Source: Styela clava (taxonomy: Eukaryota; Chordata; Ascidiacea; Stolidobranchia; Styelidae). Taken from it: DNA of 64,000 nucleotides. The stretch covers positions 13,475,383-13,539,382 of the forward strand of contig NC_135252.1 in the NCBI RefSeq assembly GCF_964204865.1. The letters are read 5' to 3'. Below, one piece after another: positions 1 through 12,275 of the stretch (position 1 is its first letter; each line of letters starts with the position of its first letter). The notes under the pieces were generated by a model. That model did not search any database. It was not told where the DNA came from and saw only the letters and a program-made list of their open reading frames with translations. Both the position numbers and the translations under genes were made by a program.

Positions 1-94
1 CATCATATATATATATATCACACAATAATATTCAACAAATCGAAAAATCACAATTGCTTCTAGAATCTAGACTAAGAGAGGGACACGTAGCGCC

Positions 95-270
95 ACCTAA
101 TGGCAATAATTTTGATTACGTCATAGCAAAAAAAAGTAATAGCCTTCTGAGGAAAAATTTTATCTTTAACCACTGAAAATTTCAAAGCAATTGGTCCAGT
201 AATCAAAAAGAAAAGCGATTTCTTCAAAACGTGTCAAAGGACAACAAGAGAGCAATGCTCAAATATATGG
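95..270. repeat. Dispersed repeat family G, copy 1
   Basis: A stretch running from the words taatggcaataatttt to gctcaaatatatggg recurs in part at 1122-1258 and 24436-24572. The shared core includes gtaatagcc, a caaagcaattggtccagtaatcaaa block and the caagagagcatgctcaaatatatgg end. The three copies are diverged and cut at different points, as old dispersed copies are. I see no coding sequence and no terminal inverted repeat, so the class is unknown. Confidence 0.6.
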
Positions 271-572
271 GCACGCAGACAATTCCCCATAAATCCTATG
301 CGATGACTTACCAGTATCTGTATCTGGGTACCGTGACGGTACAGGGACTGCCATAGATATTTTAGGCCCTGTGACAATGATCCATTCTTCTTGATTATAT
401 TGAAACATCAATTGAAATATCTCGTGCTATGAGTCAATTATGTACCGTATCAGGTACCACAGCCAAACATTTCACATAAAAACTTTACTAAATAACATGC
501 GTCAACTTAATACCACCTGAATCGGGGTACAACTTTTGGTACAGTGACTGTCATTGTCGTTCAGGGTTGATG

Positions 573-642
573 GACAACTCGACTACACGGACAACTCACC
601 AGGCCTAGCTGTAGTCGAGTGAGTTATCCGCGTGTAGTTGTC
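573..642. repeat. Imperfect inverted repeat (hairpin)
   Basis: Arms of about 25 bp (573-599 against 620-642) can pair: gacaactcgactacacgg on the left meets ccgcgtgtagttgtc on the right. The loop is about 20 bases. It may be the end of a decayed foldback element. No gene lies next to it. Confidence 0.55.
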
Positions 643-1121
643 TGCCTCCCATTTCACACGTCCCGTGACTTGATTTTTTCTTCTCTATTCAATGAATTCA
701 ATGCAACATGAATGGAAATACTAAGTAATCCGTGTCATTCCCTTCTCCATTATTTGAACAAAATTAAAAAAAATCTCTTTTCAGATATTTACATGCAGTA
801 CCGTACGTTAACTTACCAATATACCTGTAATGCCAGACGCTTCTTCTTTGATAAACCAACTAATTCGATTTATCACGGTATTATAACAGCAGATACCACA
901 GTCTACAAATATATTCACACCAAGCAAAGTAGTGCAGTAGGCTATTACCGTACCTATGGCATCACCGGTAACTTCAAAAAACTTAAAATTTTTGAGTAGC
1001 AACGATTTTCAGAACCCGCATTCACGCCGACGTTCGATGGCACGTGATTATGCGTCCGCAGAACGTTTGGTAACGTCATGGCAAACAAAAACAAATCTCA
1101 CAGAGCTAACAGAAACATTTG

Positions 1122-1258
1122 AAATAAATAAAAGTAATAGCCTTCTGGAATTTTTTTTTATCTGTAACCACTGAAAATTTCAAAGCAATTGGTCCAGTAA
1201 TCAAAGAGAAAAGCAACTTTTTAGGTTTTCCACTAGATGTCCAAAAACGTGTCAAAGA
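1122..1258. repeat. Dispersed repeat family G, copy 2
   Basis: This repeats the core of 95-270: aaaagtaatagccttctg, then a T-run, then accactgaaaatttcaaagc and ggtccagtaatcaaa. Beyond the core the copies diverge. From 1 to 1815 I see no gene apart from these repeats, the hairpin at 573-642 and an AT dinucleotide run at the very start. Confidence 0.6.
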
Positions 1259-1815
1259 ACAAGAACAACAACATAATATTGAAATGATCCATATGTCCAT
1301 TACGTGTCCAATAAGAACAACATAACAACAAAACGATCACTATGTCCACTACTTGTCCAATAATGTATAATGTAGTTGATTTGGATATAGATTGGGAGAT
1401 AACGCTAGGATCATGAAACATGTAAGCCAGCCACCACCCAAATAATTAGTGAGGGAACGAAACTAGCCATAAATTAGTTTATTCTTAAACACATGGTATT
1501 ATACAAACTATGCTATCATTTATAGCGATATGTTAAAAAGTAAAAACAAGCATACTCTACTAAGACACATACGTTTACATAGTAATGGCAAACGGAGTGA
1601 AAGCCAAAGACATATATTTTTATTAGTGAGGATACGAATTATTTGTACAAGTTTTACACCTATAATGAATGTAAATGGACTGGATTTCTAATAGTGGGAC
1701 CAACTAAACAAATCAGAATTTGTTATCAGAACAAAAATCGGTACTTCCGTAGTATGTGTACCAGGTAAGAGTTAGGGCATGGTTTTATTCCGATTTTCCG
1801 TATATTAGTTCTATC

Positions 1816-1955
1816 TAGGGCTGGGCATTTTCGAAACACTGGTGTTTCGAAATCGAAACGAAATTTTGCCTTCGAAACGAAGCACGTTTGTCATAAACAG
1901 TAAAATATGATCCCATTATTACCAACCAAACAGTGTTTCGAAACGCCCAGCCCTA
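1816..1955. mobile_element. hAT-type MITE, 140 bp, with 8-bp target duplication
   Basis: It begins tagggctgggcattttcga and ends with the inverse, gcccagcccta. It is flanked by a perfect 8-bp direct repeat, gttctatc, at 1808-1815 and 1956-1963. An 8-bp duplication with TAGGG-like inverted ends is typical of non-autonomous hAT elements. A second member of the family lies at 30222-30461. It has no coding capacity. Confidence 0.85.
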
Positions 1956-1963
1956 GTTCTATC

Positions 1964-3164
1964 ACGAGTTCGGGACTTTCTGTGTTAGCCAGGTGAATAT
2001 ACTCCCATAGGTTTTGTTTCAGTCCCTTTACACAACTCGATTTAAAATAGGCGTACAAAATTAATTACCCCCATATTGGTACACATACTTCAGGAGCGCC
2101 CAAATATCATCAGCCAAGTCTATTCATGCAAATTTTGGAATAATTTGTAGTCGTGTATAAATGTGTCAAAGACTGAGCATAAGCTCAATGAAGAGGCATT
2201 GAGATATGTTTTAAGGATGGATATGAAAGAGCTCTTGGGTTAGCATATTACCTTCGACCGTTTGGCTAAATATAGAAAATGTAGTTCATTTTATACCACT
2301 GTATTAGGAACAATTTAATTATAGACATTTAATAGTAGTAATCAAATCTCAAATTCAAGGCTACCTCACTTTATACACTAACAGACAAACAGACAAAAAT
2401 ATAAAAAATATGCATTTATGAAATGATGATAATATTACACAATAATACATACCGGATTCAGGATTTGACGCTTCTCCTGAAATTTATTAAACAAAAAGTG
2501 CATTTGTATAGGCTACATATCTAGCTACAGAGCAAGTATCATAAAATGAAATTCAGGACGATTCACTCTTATAGGAGAATAATAAGAAGAGAACAATACA
2601 CTTTGGTAAATGTACTGAAAGATTGTAAGATAAATAAATATTCAATAATTCTTAAAACCATGGCGGGGAAAACACTACAGATTAACCATAGAGTTATTTC
2701 CTACTTACGCAATAATATCAAATGTGACAAAATTTGATAATAAACTATTACTTTGTTCAGTGCAGTACACGGATAAAAATGACATGTGAATCAAATTTGC
2801 ATTTGAAGAAATAACTGCAACACAAATTAGGAAATAATACATAATATATGTGTAGAGAGTTTATGAAGAAGAAATAAATAATATATGTACAGGTCTTGTA
2901 ATCCAGATTTTGTTACTTCGTTCGCTGCAAACTTAACTTTCATGTTTATTCAACACCGGCATATACACCTTTCAAAAACATAATCTGCATGTCGTGGCTT
3001 ACATTACTGACTCAGACATCTATCAAATATATTTTGTCAACACTGGATGTAGGTCTTTGTTGGAGGAAAAAAACCTTATTAAAGTCCTAACTCTCACTTT
3101 TATCCTGGGTAAGGACAACGAAGTGATTTCTATTCCGACTGCCGAAATACATTAAATTATGTAA
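1964..3164. other. No gene seen
   Basis: AT-rich sequence with only short open frames, none with recognisable residues or splice partners. No repeat was matched elsewhere in the window by eye. Confidence 0.5.
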
Positions 3165-3475
3165 TTATTATTACTTATCGATCTTAAGATCGGTAAGTAT
3201 GTTGATAGGTATTTGTCTGTTTGTTTGTTTGTTTGTCTGTTAGATACACGCGATATCTCACGAAAGCGAGGTTGAATCTGCTCCAAATTTTGCATGTGCA
3301 TTCATCATAGATCGGAACAGAAGCCTGTTGATTTTCGATGAATTATGTCGTATAATTAGCGAGTTATTCATTAATTAGGGATGGGACACAAGGTGTCACT
3401 ATGGAGTAAGAGCGCTGTTTTAGGGATCCCCTAACCTCCGATCGATAAGTCTTCGGTCTCCGACCGATATTCTCG
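3165..3475. repeat. Dispersed repeat family H, copy 1 (palindromic end plus TGTT microsatellite)
   Basis: It starts with a nearly perfect 24-bp palindrome, cttatcgatcttaagatcgg followed by taag. A TTTG/TCTG microsatellite and then a conserved body follow (cgatatctcacgaaagcgag, gaatctgctccaaattttgc). The same order recurs at 27785-28020. Near 3440 the words cgatcgataag and ccgaccgatattctcg resemble the palindrome again and may be the other end. Class unknown; possibly a non-autonomous DNA element. Confidence 0.65.
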
Positions 3476-4875
3476 TTTATCAGTTGTTGTAACAGTTTAT
3501 TTATTATAATCAAAATTATGGCTTTAAGAAACTAAAAACGTATCTTAACCTAAACACAAGAACATTCAACATAATTACATTGAGCCATTAAATATAGACA
3601 AATTTAATCGGACCACCGTCTAATACTTATAAAAGCTAATAACTAATGCGGTAAGGCGAATGCAGTCTGTTGTCGCTCGACGATAATCAGTGATCACAAC
3701 ATAAAGAACAATAATGTAATAATGACGGAATATAAACAAAGGATCACAAAATGTAGCACACTGCAACAGGAATAACTGAACTGAATTCTCATAACATCAG
3801 TAAAACGTTAAAGCCAGCTATTATATATTGTTTTGATTTGTATTTTTGAGAATTCGACAAATCTGAGCTGTCCGTACAACACTTACTGCGCTTTAGTACT
3901 GTACGTACCAATGTCTGAATGTGGAGGCAGTGAAGCAAAGTGACCTGGCGCGTCGTCTGTTAGCAAATTTTCAAATAGTAAATTGCTATTCTAATAGTTG
4001 AATATTCGAATATATGCCCAGTCCTACTCAGTAACCAGTAATTATTAACTCGATTAATGTTATGTGGATAAACTTGCTTTTTATGTTTTATGTAAATTCT
4101 AACATAAATCGTAACTTGAAGTGAATTTCTGCCTCGTTGCGGACTCATTCAGACGCTCCGCGGACTCATTTGAGACCGCGGACTCGGGTTGGGAAACACT
4201 GGCATAGGACATACTTGGATCGAAAAATGCAGATTTTAACACCATGTTCTACTAGTCTTCATTATATCGGAATATTTTGATCAAAAAACTGAATGAAATT
4301 TATTCGAAGAGCGACACAAAAATTAATATAACGTTCCCATATCACTCATGATTGAACAACGTTTATGTAATGCATGAGAGAAGAAAACGGGATATGACCA
4401 CGAAACGTTCGATCGTGCTGATGACGTATGCTTTTATTGTTTTCAACGGCTGATCTTCTAAACCTGCTAAAACGTTCGGTTTGCGCAACTGAAATCTTGG
4501 TATGGTTGAATTGTAAAGTAATTGGGCAATATTATTAGTAATCCGATAAAGAAATTTCAGTCTAAATAAATAATTAGTAATCCATAAAACATGTGAGAAA
4601 CAATCATCAATAATTGAATGAAAAGATTTTCGAATATTCAAGAACAAAATCACTACAGAGGTATCGCTCTCTCGACATAACGTTAGAAGATTTACTGATT
4701 GAACAAATTGTTATGAATGTATTAATAATAATTAGCGCATGTGTTTCCTAATATATATTGTCTCGTTTATCCTCTGGAACTGTCAGTCCTAGAACAAGAT
4801 TGAAGTTCCGGCAGCAAATTTTGTATGAATTTCTGTGCTTAAATCGGGTATTTATCCTCACATCATGTAATTAGA
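3476..4875. other. No gene seen; fragment of a hAT-like end
   Basis: No open frame here looks like protein. The words ggttgggaaacactg at about 4178-4192 match the typical right end of hAT/Charlie-type MITEs, but no matching left end was found, so it is a fragment at most. The rest is AT-rich and probably includes the upstream region of the receptor gene that starts at 4876. Confidence 0.45.
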
Positions 4876-6039
4876 ATGTATAAGAAAATGAATTTTGGAA
4901 ACGAAACGGTTACTGCATATTCGGTGCTGAACAATGGCAGTCTGAATTCCAATGAATCCGCTACTAACAATACGTTTATGAATTCAACAGCCGCTTCAAA
5001 TCAAACGTTCAACTTTATCCGTGAAGATTCGAACGATTATGTGGTCAATGTAATACTGACGTTATCGCAAGTAGTGGGAGCAATTCTTATTTCACTATCC
5101 TGCTCGATGTTAGCCAGTTTTGTAGTCTACTGTATTCAGAATGGGAAATGGAAAAGCAAGCGAAGGACAAAATTTTTCAATGGAAGACTTATGTATATTC
5201 TCTATGCGATAGTTATAGGATTCTTCATCCAGAAATTGCTGATCACGCAAGTTTACATCCAGGCACCTCGGGGTGCAAACTCTTCAACTTTATGCAATGC
5301 AATCGATGCTGCGGCAAAGCTTTATTACTCGATCACTATATACCTCGTGTATTTCTTCTTATGGGTGAGACAAAGAGTAATTTATGACAGCATTACTGCA
5401 GGAAAAAATGTTACTCGCCTAAGTTGGGGAATATTTGCGATGCTTCCTTCAGAAATAATTCAAATTATAATTAAGCTGATTATATTTGATCGTCCATATC
5501 CGATGCCACAAGGTTGTATACATATTAAGAACAATTCCAAATTTCTACATTTTTTCATGCACCTACCGTTGGTCTTAGCCCAATTCGCCCTTCTTGGGCT
5601 ACTCGTCTACCCACTTGTGAAGAACACGATGGAATACAAATCAAGGTATCATGACTCAAAAATTATTATAGTTCTGTGCATTACAGGTACTTCGAAGTCT
5701 AGTAAAATACAAAATGTGATTCGACGTGTGACGATCTGGACATTCGTTGCTGTTATCACAGACATCCTCTTTGCTGTGATAAATTTCCGTTTGATTCCAG
5801 AACACTTTCCCATTTCAGTTAGAGCGACAGCGGCAGACGTGATGATTTTTGGTAACATCATTTGCATATATATGACATTCAAAGACAGATGGCAAATATT
5901 GAGAGTTTTCTTCCCGAAGAAACAAAATAAGATTGTTGTTGTTGATATTTCTACCAAGTTAACTAAACTTCCGCAGACGAAAGACTCTTGTTCGTATACA
6001 AGCAGACATGTCGGTGTGTGTTGGGAAGGAAATATGTAG
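4876..6039 (+). CDS. Seven-transmembrane receptor-like protein, single exon
   Basis: 387 residues. The first ~50 residues are hydrophilic and unusually rich in N-glycosylation sequons (NET, NGS, NES, NNT, NST, NQT), as in an extracellular N-terminus. Seven hydrophobic segments follow, at about residues 55-86, 104-128, 141-165, 184-204, 224-249, 288-306 and 319-338, then a basic cytoplasmic tail. The order suggests a G-protein-coupled receptor-type topology. The rhodopsin-family DRY and NPxxY motifs are absent; the third segment ends in WVRQR. I do not recognise a ligand class or a named family. There is no N-terminal signal peptide, which is usual for short-N-terminus receptors. The start is the first Met of the open frame; a second Met at residue 5 is also possible. 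The gene stands alone, with repeats on both sides. It could also be a non-GPCR multipass protein. Confidence 0.75.
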   Translation: MYKKMNFGNETVTAYSVLNNGSLNSNESATNNTFMNSTAASNQTFNFIREDSNDYVVNVILTLSQVVGAILISLSCSMLASFVVYCIQNGKWKSKRRTKFFNGRLMYILYAIVIGFFIQKLLITQVYIQAPRGANSSTLCNAIDAAAKLYYSITIYLVYFFLWVRQRVIYDSITAGKNVTRLSWGIFAMLPSEIIQIIIKLIIFDRPYPMPQGCIHIKNNSKFLHFFMHLPLVLAQFALLGLLVYPLVKNTMEYKSRYHDSKIIIVLCITGTSKSSKIQNVIRRVTIWTFVAVITDILFAVINFRLIPEHFPISVRATAADVMIFGNIICIYMTFKDRWQILRVFFPKKQNKIVVVDISTKLTKLPQTKDSCSYTSRHVGVCWEGNM

Positions 6040-7334
6040 GATTTTCTTTATTATATCATGAGGCATTCTTACACGTTTTAGCAAGTTATAGGACGAACAG
6101 CACCTGATTTGCTATGCAGTTATAATATCTGTAAGCACCCGAATCGTTTTGAATGGTTTCGCAATGTGCGTTCCAATTTTTCATGCAGCACTATTTTTGA
6201 TAATTGAGTGAAAGTATTATCTTTAAACAAAATAATATGTGATATATACTTATTATTGACAATACACTTGGTTGGGCAATACACACTAAGATTTTGTGTA
6301 TGTTTATTTTATTTCTGTATATACATATATTTTTGTATATTTAATACTTGAACTCCGACTTCTATTGTAACGAACCTTTCAATTTATCCCCACCCTATTA
6401 GGGCAACTCGATTCCGACGGCCGTTGCGAACTGTATATAGTGTGTAGCTCGCAATTTATCGCCTCGTTATTAATCGCCTTGTATTTTATTACTTTTTCCA
6501 TTAATATTATCCATGATGAAACATTAAAACACCTTGCTATAAAAATTTAAATAATATAAAACCATACAAATAAAAAAAATTCTGTAGTATCAGTTTTCTT
6601 TTGTGTGTATTTACTTGTAATTACTTGTTATTATTCAATGTATTGTTTTTAGATATCATGAGTTCTTTTACGTTATACAGAATTTGATTCAGGTTCAATC
6701 TCAAGGGTTCAATAGTTCAATAATTCGTCAAATCACTCATTATTCAAATTACAGGATTTTTCTTGCTTATTATTTTGTTTCAAATAATCTCTAACATCAA
6801 TTTTACAATCTTGAACACCAAACCAATTTCAACGTAATTCTCAAGTACTAAATCCGCCATTTTGTTTATTCTCGGTCTCCCCCTTTAAACATCAAAGCTG
6901 TTTTATATTCTAATCTAGAGTGTCACTTTTTGCCATTTTGTTTTACTATTTCGTTACAATTTCATTTTCAAATGTTAAGCATTTCAAAGCAACACGGAGA
7001 ACCTTCGATTTTTTGACTTTCAACTCTCGGCGGCCAGACTACAAAATTTAAAAAATTACTAAGTTAATTTTTTGTTACTGTCGAGGGGGAATTGTGTAGC
7101 GAATGTGCATTGTGTAACTGTGGATTATAATGTTTAAACTTTTTCATATTAATAGCATGTAACATTTCACGAAATAGGCCACTTTATGTCTCGCAACAGC
7201 GATAAAGCATTCGTTCCATGTATTGCCGTTCTCTTATCGACCAATTTGATGACGTATCGTTTCCGCCTGCGCCGAGAAATCTGCATTATATTGTGATTGT
7301 GAATTTACTTCTGATTATGATTTTACTGCATTGA
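6040..7334. other. No gene seen; 3' flank of the receptor gene
   Basis: AT-rich. Several AATAAA-like words occur (for example near 6567) and one could serve as a poly(A) signal for the receptor gene. No open frame here is convincing. Confidence 0.45.
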
Positions 7335-7545
7335 GACGTTAAGTGTTACAATTTTATCTGTATTCAGATTTTGGATTGTGCATCTTTCAATATTACAACA
7401 ACAATTTGGCATTCAACATTGTGTGCTTATTAAGGTCTGAAGGAATCCAGATTGGAGTCACATTCCGTAACGCGTGTCAATTTAATAACGCGAGAATCGA
7501 ACTTTACATACATAGGATTGATAGTCTTTATCCCTAAGACTTTCT
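7335..7545. repeat. Diverged repeat pair, copy 1
   Basis: This matches 8868-9075 in order: tgtattca/ctgatt, a 'gcattcaa..ttgtgtgctta' block, 'tctgaaggaatccagattgg', 'cgtgtcaattt.ataacgcg' and 'ctccctataata'. The two copies are in the same orientation and about 75% alike by eye. Both contain open frames that do not agree at the protein level, so I treat this as a non-coding repeat. Source element unknown. Confidence 0.55.
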
Positions 7546-8867
7546 TTCTCCCTATAATATTAATAATTGAAATATACTGGGTTTGTTGATGTAATATTCC
7601 GAGCACTGTATGTTGAAGATCCCGAATTCAAATAACCCTAACCAGGGCGTAATAAATTATGGGTAAATATTTAAACCCATCGTTGCACTCCCGTTAAGTA
7701 TGGCCACAAGGTCTATCTGTGGCTTTCCCAATCTCCTCTTATCAATCCCACGGATCCACATAATGTGTGATTGAAGGATGTTATGACTAATCGATTCGTT
7801 GGACATACGTGGGGCTATACGGCATACCAATGAGACCCAACTCATCTTAAACATTTCTACCGTATAAATTTCTAATTATAATCGAAATCCGATAAGACAT
7901 AGGCGAGACATGAAAACCGTTGGAGAGCTTGGTCAAAGACAATATAAGTTTCGGTATGGCTTGCGCTGTATGTAGAGGCCGCCTTAACCCTTTCGTTATT
8001 TTTGTTGTTCCTCATCAAAAATACATTTGTTTTGATTGGTTGGCGGACATACCTACTAACCCATCAAACTCAGCGTTCCCAGCCTACTACTACATGTAAC
8101 ACGAGCACTATTTAGCAGTATAAATTTTAGTGAAGTATTTCACTTTCTTTATTTCGCTAAGAGGTCGTACAATTCATAAAGGATCGCTTACAGCAGTTTA
8201 TTTAAACAACTAAATAGACGAGACAATACAAGCATTTAGCCACACACTGCTTAGAGTTAAAAAATAATTGTATTTTTTTTTTTAAGTATTTTTCAATTTC
8301 GTAGATTATTTGCGTAATTCATTGAAAATGCCCCTTATACCCAACTTCAAAAATAATAATAGAGATGAACAAATATAGTTGTTTTGGTATACATGAGAAT
8401 GAATCAATTAAAGGTCGAGTAGGAATGAAATGTTTGTATTAATATTATTTCGATCATCCAACCAAGCAACAAACTCGCCTCTATAACGTGCTGCCCAGGG
8501 CGGCTGCTCCTATGACCCCCACCTAAACACTCATCTCATGTTACGCGCAACTTTAGAATTTGCTTTTTTCTCAATCCGCTGCTTTTGACGATAATTTAAT
8601 GTCTCACACGTAGAACAGACCAAGTTGTATTCAATACGGAAAGTCGGACTTATGATTTTTACTGTAGCGAGTATACGGATAGTTACTGTGCGTTTCAATA
8701 TTCATCACCACGTATTGCTAATCAGTGCATATTATTTGCCTGAAACAAGGTCGTTGCTCTGATTCATTTCCTTTATGATATTTTTCTCTCGCTCAAGTAT
8801 TTGTTCTTTGTTAGTTAGAAATTTGATTTCATCACATATACTTGTATTAAGAGATAAGTATATTTCA
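7546..8867. other. No gene seen
   Basis: Only short random open frames and T-rich runs. Nothing recognised on either strand. Confidence 0.45.
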
Positions 8868-9075
8868 ATATATCTGTATTCTGATTGAATTGTGGAACTT
8901 TGCAATATACGAACATACGGCATTCAATCTATTGTGTGCTTATGGACCTCTGAAGGAGTCCAAATTGGGGTTACACTCCACAACGTGTGTCAATTTCATA
9001 ACGCGGGAGCACAAACGCGCAGATAGAGTCGTTCTCTCTCCCTATAATACAAAGCACAGGAAAATAGAATGCATT
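8868..9075. repeat. Diverged repeat pair, copy 2
   Basis: Second copy of the repeat at 7335-7545, same strand. The interval from here to 9510 holds nothing else that I recognise. Confidence 0.55.
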
Positions 9076-9510
9076 TGGCGCCTGACAGAAAAATATCTTC
9101 AATCGCTTATGTAATTGGTGTAAATCGTTATAAAATCTCGTGCGGTTATTTTAATACAATGACAATTCTTGTATGTCGAATAAGACAAGTAGTTTGCAGC
9201 GGGACATGGGTTGACAGAGATTTCTACAAAATGGTGTACTAGTCTTCGACCCTGTCTTCCTAAAAAGACGGGTAAATGGTTTGACAGAATGTGGAGTAGA
9301 GGGAAATTGCATAAAACTTTTAATTGGAGTTTATGCGTAAAAGTTTTGGAATCGGTCCGACGAAAATTTCGAATCACCGCTCTCTTGTTTTTTTTTCGTT
9401 GAAAAATAGATCAAGGTGCATCCGTCGTTTTTTTTGCTGAGGCATATTTTTTACAATACTAACTGATGATGGCGTCATCAAGACACGTCTGTTTGCAGTA
9501 CAGTACGGTA

Positions 9511-9930
9511 TGGACCTTTCCCCGAGCATCGACTTCCTTGTTTACTTCGTGACATTGGCCAATCAGCAAGATGCAAAACGTGACGTAACAATGCCCCCTT
9601 TTCGCATCTGCTCAGACACTTTTCTCACTAAGACAGATTTTCAAGCGTGGTTGTAAACATTACCTCGTTTTTGCATTTTTGAACTCTATTCGTTAGTTTT
9701 CAGTTGTGTTTCGGAAACTTAAATATAAATCAGATAATTCAATGATCACTCTTTCTTCCTAGGAGTTTTAATTTAATTGCAGTAATAAAAATTAGTGTAG
9801 AAATAGCTTAGCTGTGATAGATTAGCCTGAAATTCTTTACCGGTAGTTTTAAAAAAGAGATTGTTGTACCGGTATGCAATGAATCATAATGATGATTTGA
9901 AACATATACCCCATTTTACAGGCGCTATTT
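9511..9930. mobile_element. MITE family F, copy a, right end missing
   Basis: It opens tggacctttccccgagcatc and then matches the complete member at 25161-25666 (cgacttccttgtttacttcg, gacattggccaatcagcaag, a 'ccccattttacaggcgc' block) before stopping near 9930. No coding capacity. Other members lie at 23834-24276 and 25061-25160. Confidence 0.7.
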
Positions 9931-10017
9931 GATTAAGATCAATATTATAAAATTATCCTAAATTAATAACAACTGACTGACTGAAGTACAGTAATGTCTG
10001 AAGATGTCATTGTACTC

Positions 10018-10028
10018 TGATAAATTGA
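10018..10028. repeat. 11-bp target site duplication, left copy
   Basis: tgataaattga lies immediately before the terminal ccaaagttaccc. It is repeated exactly at 16724-16734, immediately after the inverted terminus. Target duplications of 8-11 bp are characteristic of Mutator-like elements. Confidence 0.9.
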
Positions 10029-10239
10029 CCAAAGTTACCCTAGCAGACATCTCTCAGCGGACATCTCTCTCGTTTTCGGAACGGTAAAATAGCGTTGCCA
10101 GAAAACGATTTAACATGGCACTTAAATGCCGCATCGGAAAAAAGGAAAGATAGTCGCAAAGTACTTGCCAGATTCACGGCGAAATTTTGCTACACTCGGA
10201 ATTACAAAACACTTATTTGTAATTTTCGATGGCCGGGCA

Positions 10240-11700
10240 GATTTTTGAAGTTGATATAAAAAAAGAACTTATATTGAAGTCATCCTAATCCAAGTTTTAT
10301 GAAAATTATATGTTGGAAACATATAATGATACATTGTCAAACATGGCCAAAAAGAAATTTCACATTAAAATTAATAAATGTCGGCATTTTAACCCCAAAT
10401 TCTGTACTTTTCGATTAGGTGCCCCACTTTTAGATAAGACATCTCAAACAAACATATTGTGAAGTCATCTCGAACCAAGTTCCAGAAAAATTGTATGTCG
10501 GGAACATATAATATTATCTTGTCAAACATGTCACAATCATGATTTTTACATCAAAATTAGTAAATATCGGCATTTTAACCCAAAATTTTGGACTTTTCGA
10601 TTACGTGCCCCACTTTTGAAGAAAATATCACAAAAGAACATATTGTGAAGTAACCTCGAACCAAGTTTGAGAAAAATTGTATGTCGGGAACATATAATAA
10701 TATCTTGTTAAACATGGCCCAAACAGGAATTTTACATCAAAATTAATGAATATCAGTATTCCAACCCCAAATTTTGTACTTTTCAATTACGTGCCCCACT
10801 TTTGAAGAAAATATCACAAAAGAACATATTGTGAAGTAACCTCGAACCAAGTTTGAGAAAAATTGTATGTCGGGAACATATATTAATATCTTGGTAAACA
10901 TGGCCCAAACAGGAATTTTACATCAAAATTAATAAATATCAGTATTTTAACCCCACATTTTGGACTTTTCGATTACGTGCCCCACTTTTGAATAAGATAT
11001 CACAAAAGAACATATTGTGAAGTAACCTCGAACCAAGTTTGAGAAAAATTGTATGTCGGAAACAATATAACAATATCTTGTTAAACATGGCCCAAACAGG
11101 AATTTTACATCAAAATTAATAAATATCAGTATTTCAACCCCAAATTTTGTACTTTTCGATTACGTGCCCCACTTTTGAATAAAATATCCCAAAAGAAGAT
11201 ATTGTGAAGTAACCTCGAACCAAGTTTGAGAAAAATTGTATGTCGGGAACATATAATAATATCTTGTCAAACATGGCACAATCATGAATTTTACATCAAA
11301 ATTAGTAAATATCGGCATTTTAACCCAAAAATTTGAACTTTTTGATTACGTGCCCCACTTTTGAATAAAATATCCCAAAAGAACATATTGTGAGGTAACT
11401 TCGAACCAAGTTTGAGAAAAATTGTATGTCGGGAACATATAATAATATCTTGTCAAACATGGCACAATCATGAATTTTACATCAAAATTAATAAATATCA
11501 GTATTTCAACCCCAAATTTTGGACTTCTCGATTATGTGCCCCACTTTTGAATAAAATATTCCAAAAGAACATATTGTGAAGTAACCTCGAACCAAGTTTG
11601 AGAAAAATTGTATGTCGGGAACATATAATAATATCTTGTCAAACATGGCCCAAACAAGAATCCGACTTAAAATTAATAAACAACGCTATCACAACCCAGG
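10240..11700. repeat. Left tandem array of transposon 1 (unit 186 bp)
   Basis: The word gccccac recurs at 10421, 10607, 10793, 10979, 11166, 11352 and 11538: steps of 186, 186, 186, 187, 186 and 186. Each unit also contains aattgtatgtcgggaacata and aacatggcccaaacaggaat. The outermost unit is the most diverged. The array is the inverse of 14715-16500. Confidence 0.95.
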
Positions 11701-12275
11701 ATACTGTATACATTATAATGGCGTGCCTCAATTTAAGTAAGATAACATAAACGAATTGTGAAATCATCTCGTTCTTTCATACCGGGGATCTATCTTATAT
11801 TTAAAAATTTTTTTAAAATGGTTGATCTTTGTAGAAAGCCACCACACCACGTCAAGGTGCCAACCATCGTGGCGGTTTTCATCTCAATATTATAGACTAG
11901 ACCAAGAGAGAAAAACCTGGCAAAGGGCATGTTAAGCCAAATAGGTAAAACAGACTGATCCTTCGTCTGACTTGAACGATGTACCTAAAAAATGAGAATG
12001 TGAATGATCATATCTAGTTGAATATTGCTTTGCATGTAATTTAGCATCGAATGCACTTTTTTCTAATTCCATTATATTTCGCTGTTTTCCAGTGCCTCAA
12101 CTGGCACTGGAATACTACAACATTTCGGATGGTACCATTTCAAACATGAAGTGCATTCGATCATGGTCTGATTTTCAATGTAAGACAGTTGGCAGTTGCA
12201 AAAAATCGGAATTTCCAATCGCCTGGGCGCGGGTATAACACGTTTCTTGTTGATGTTAAATACCGACGAAAAATT

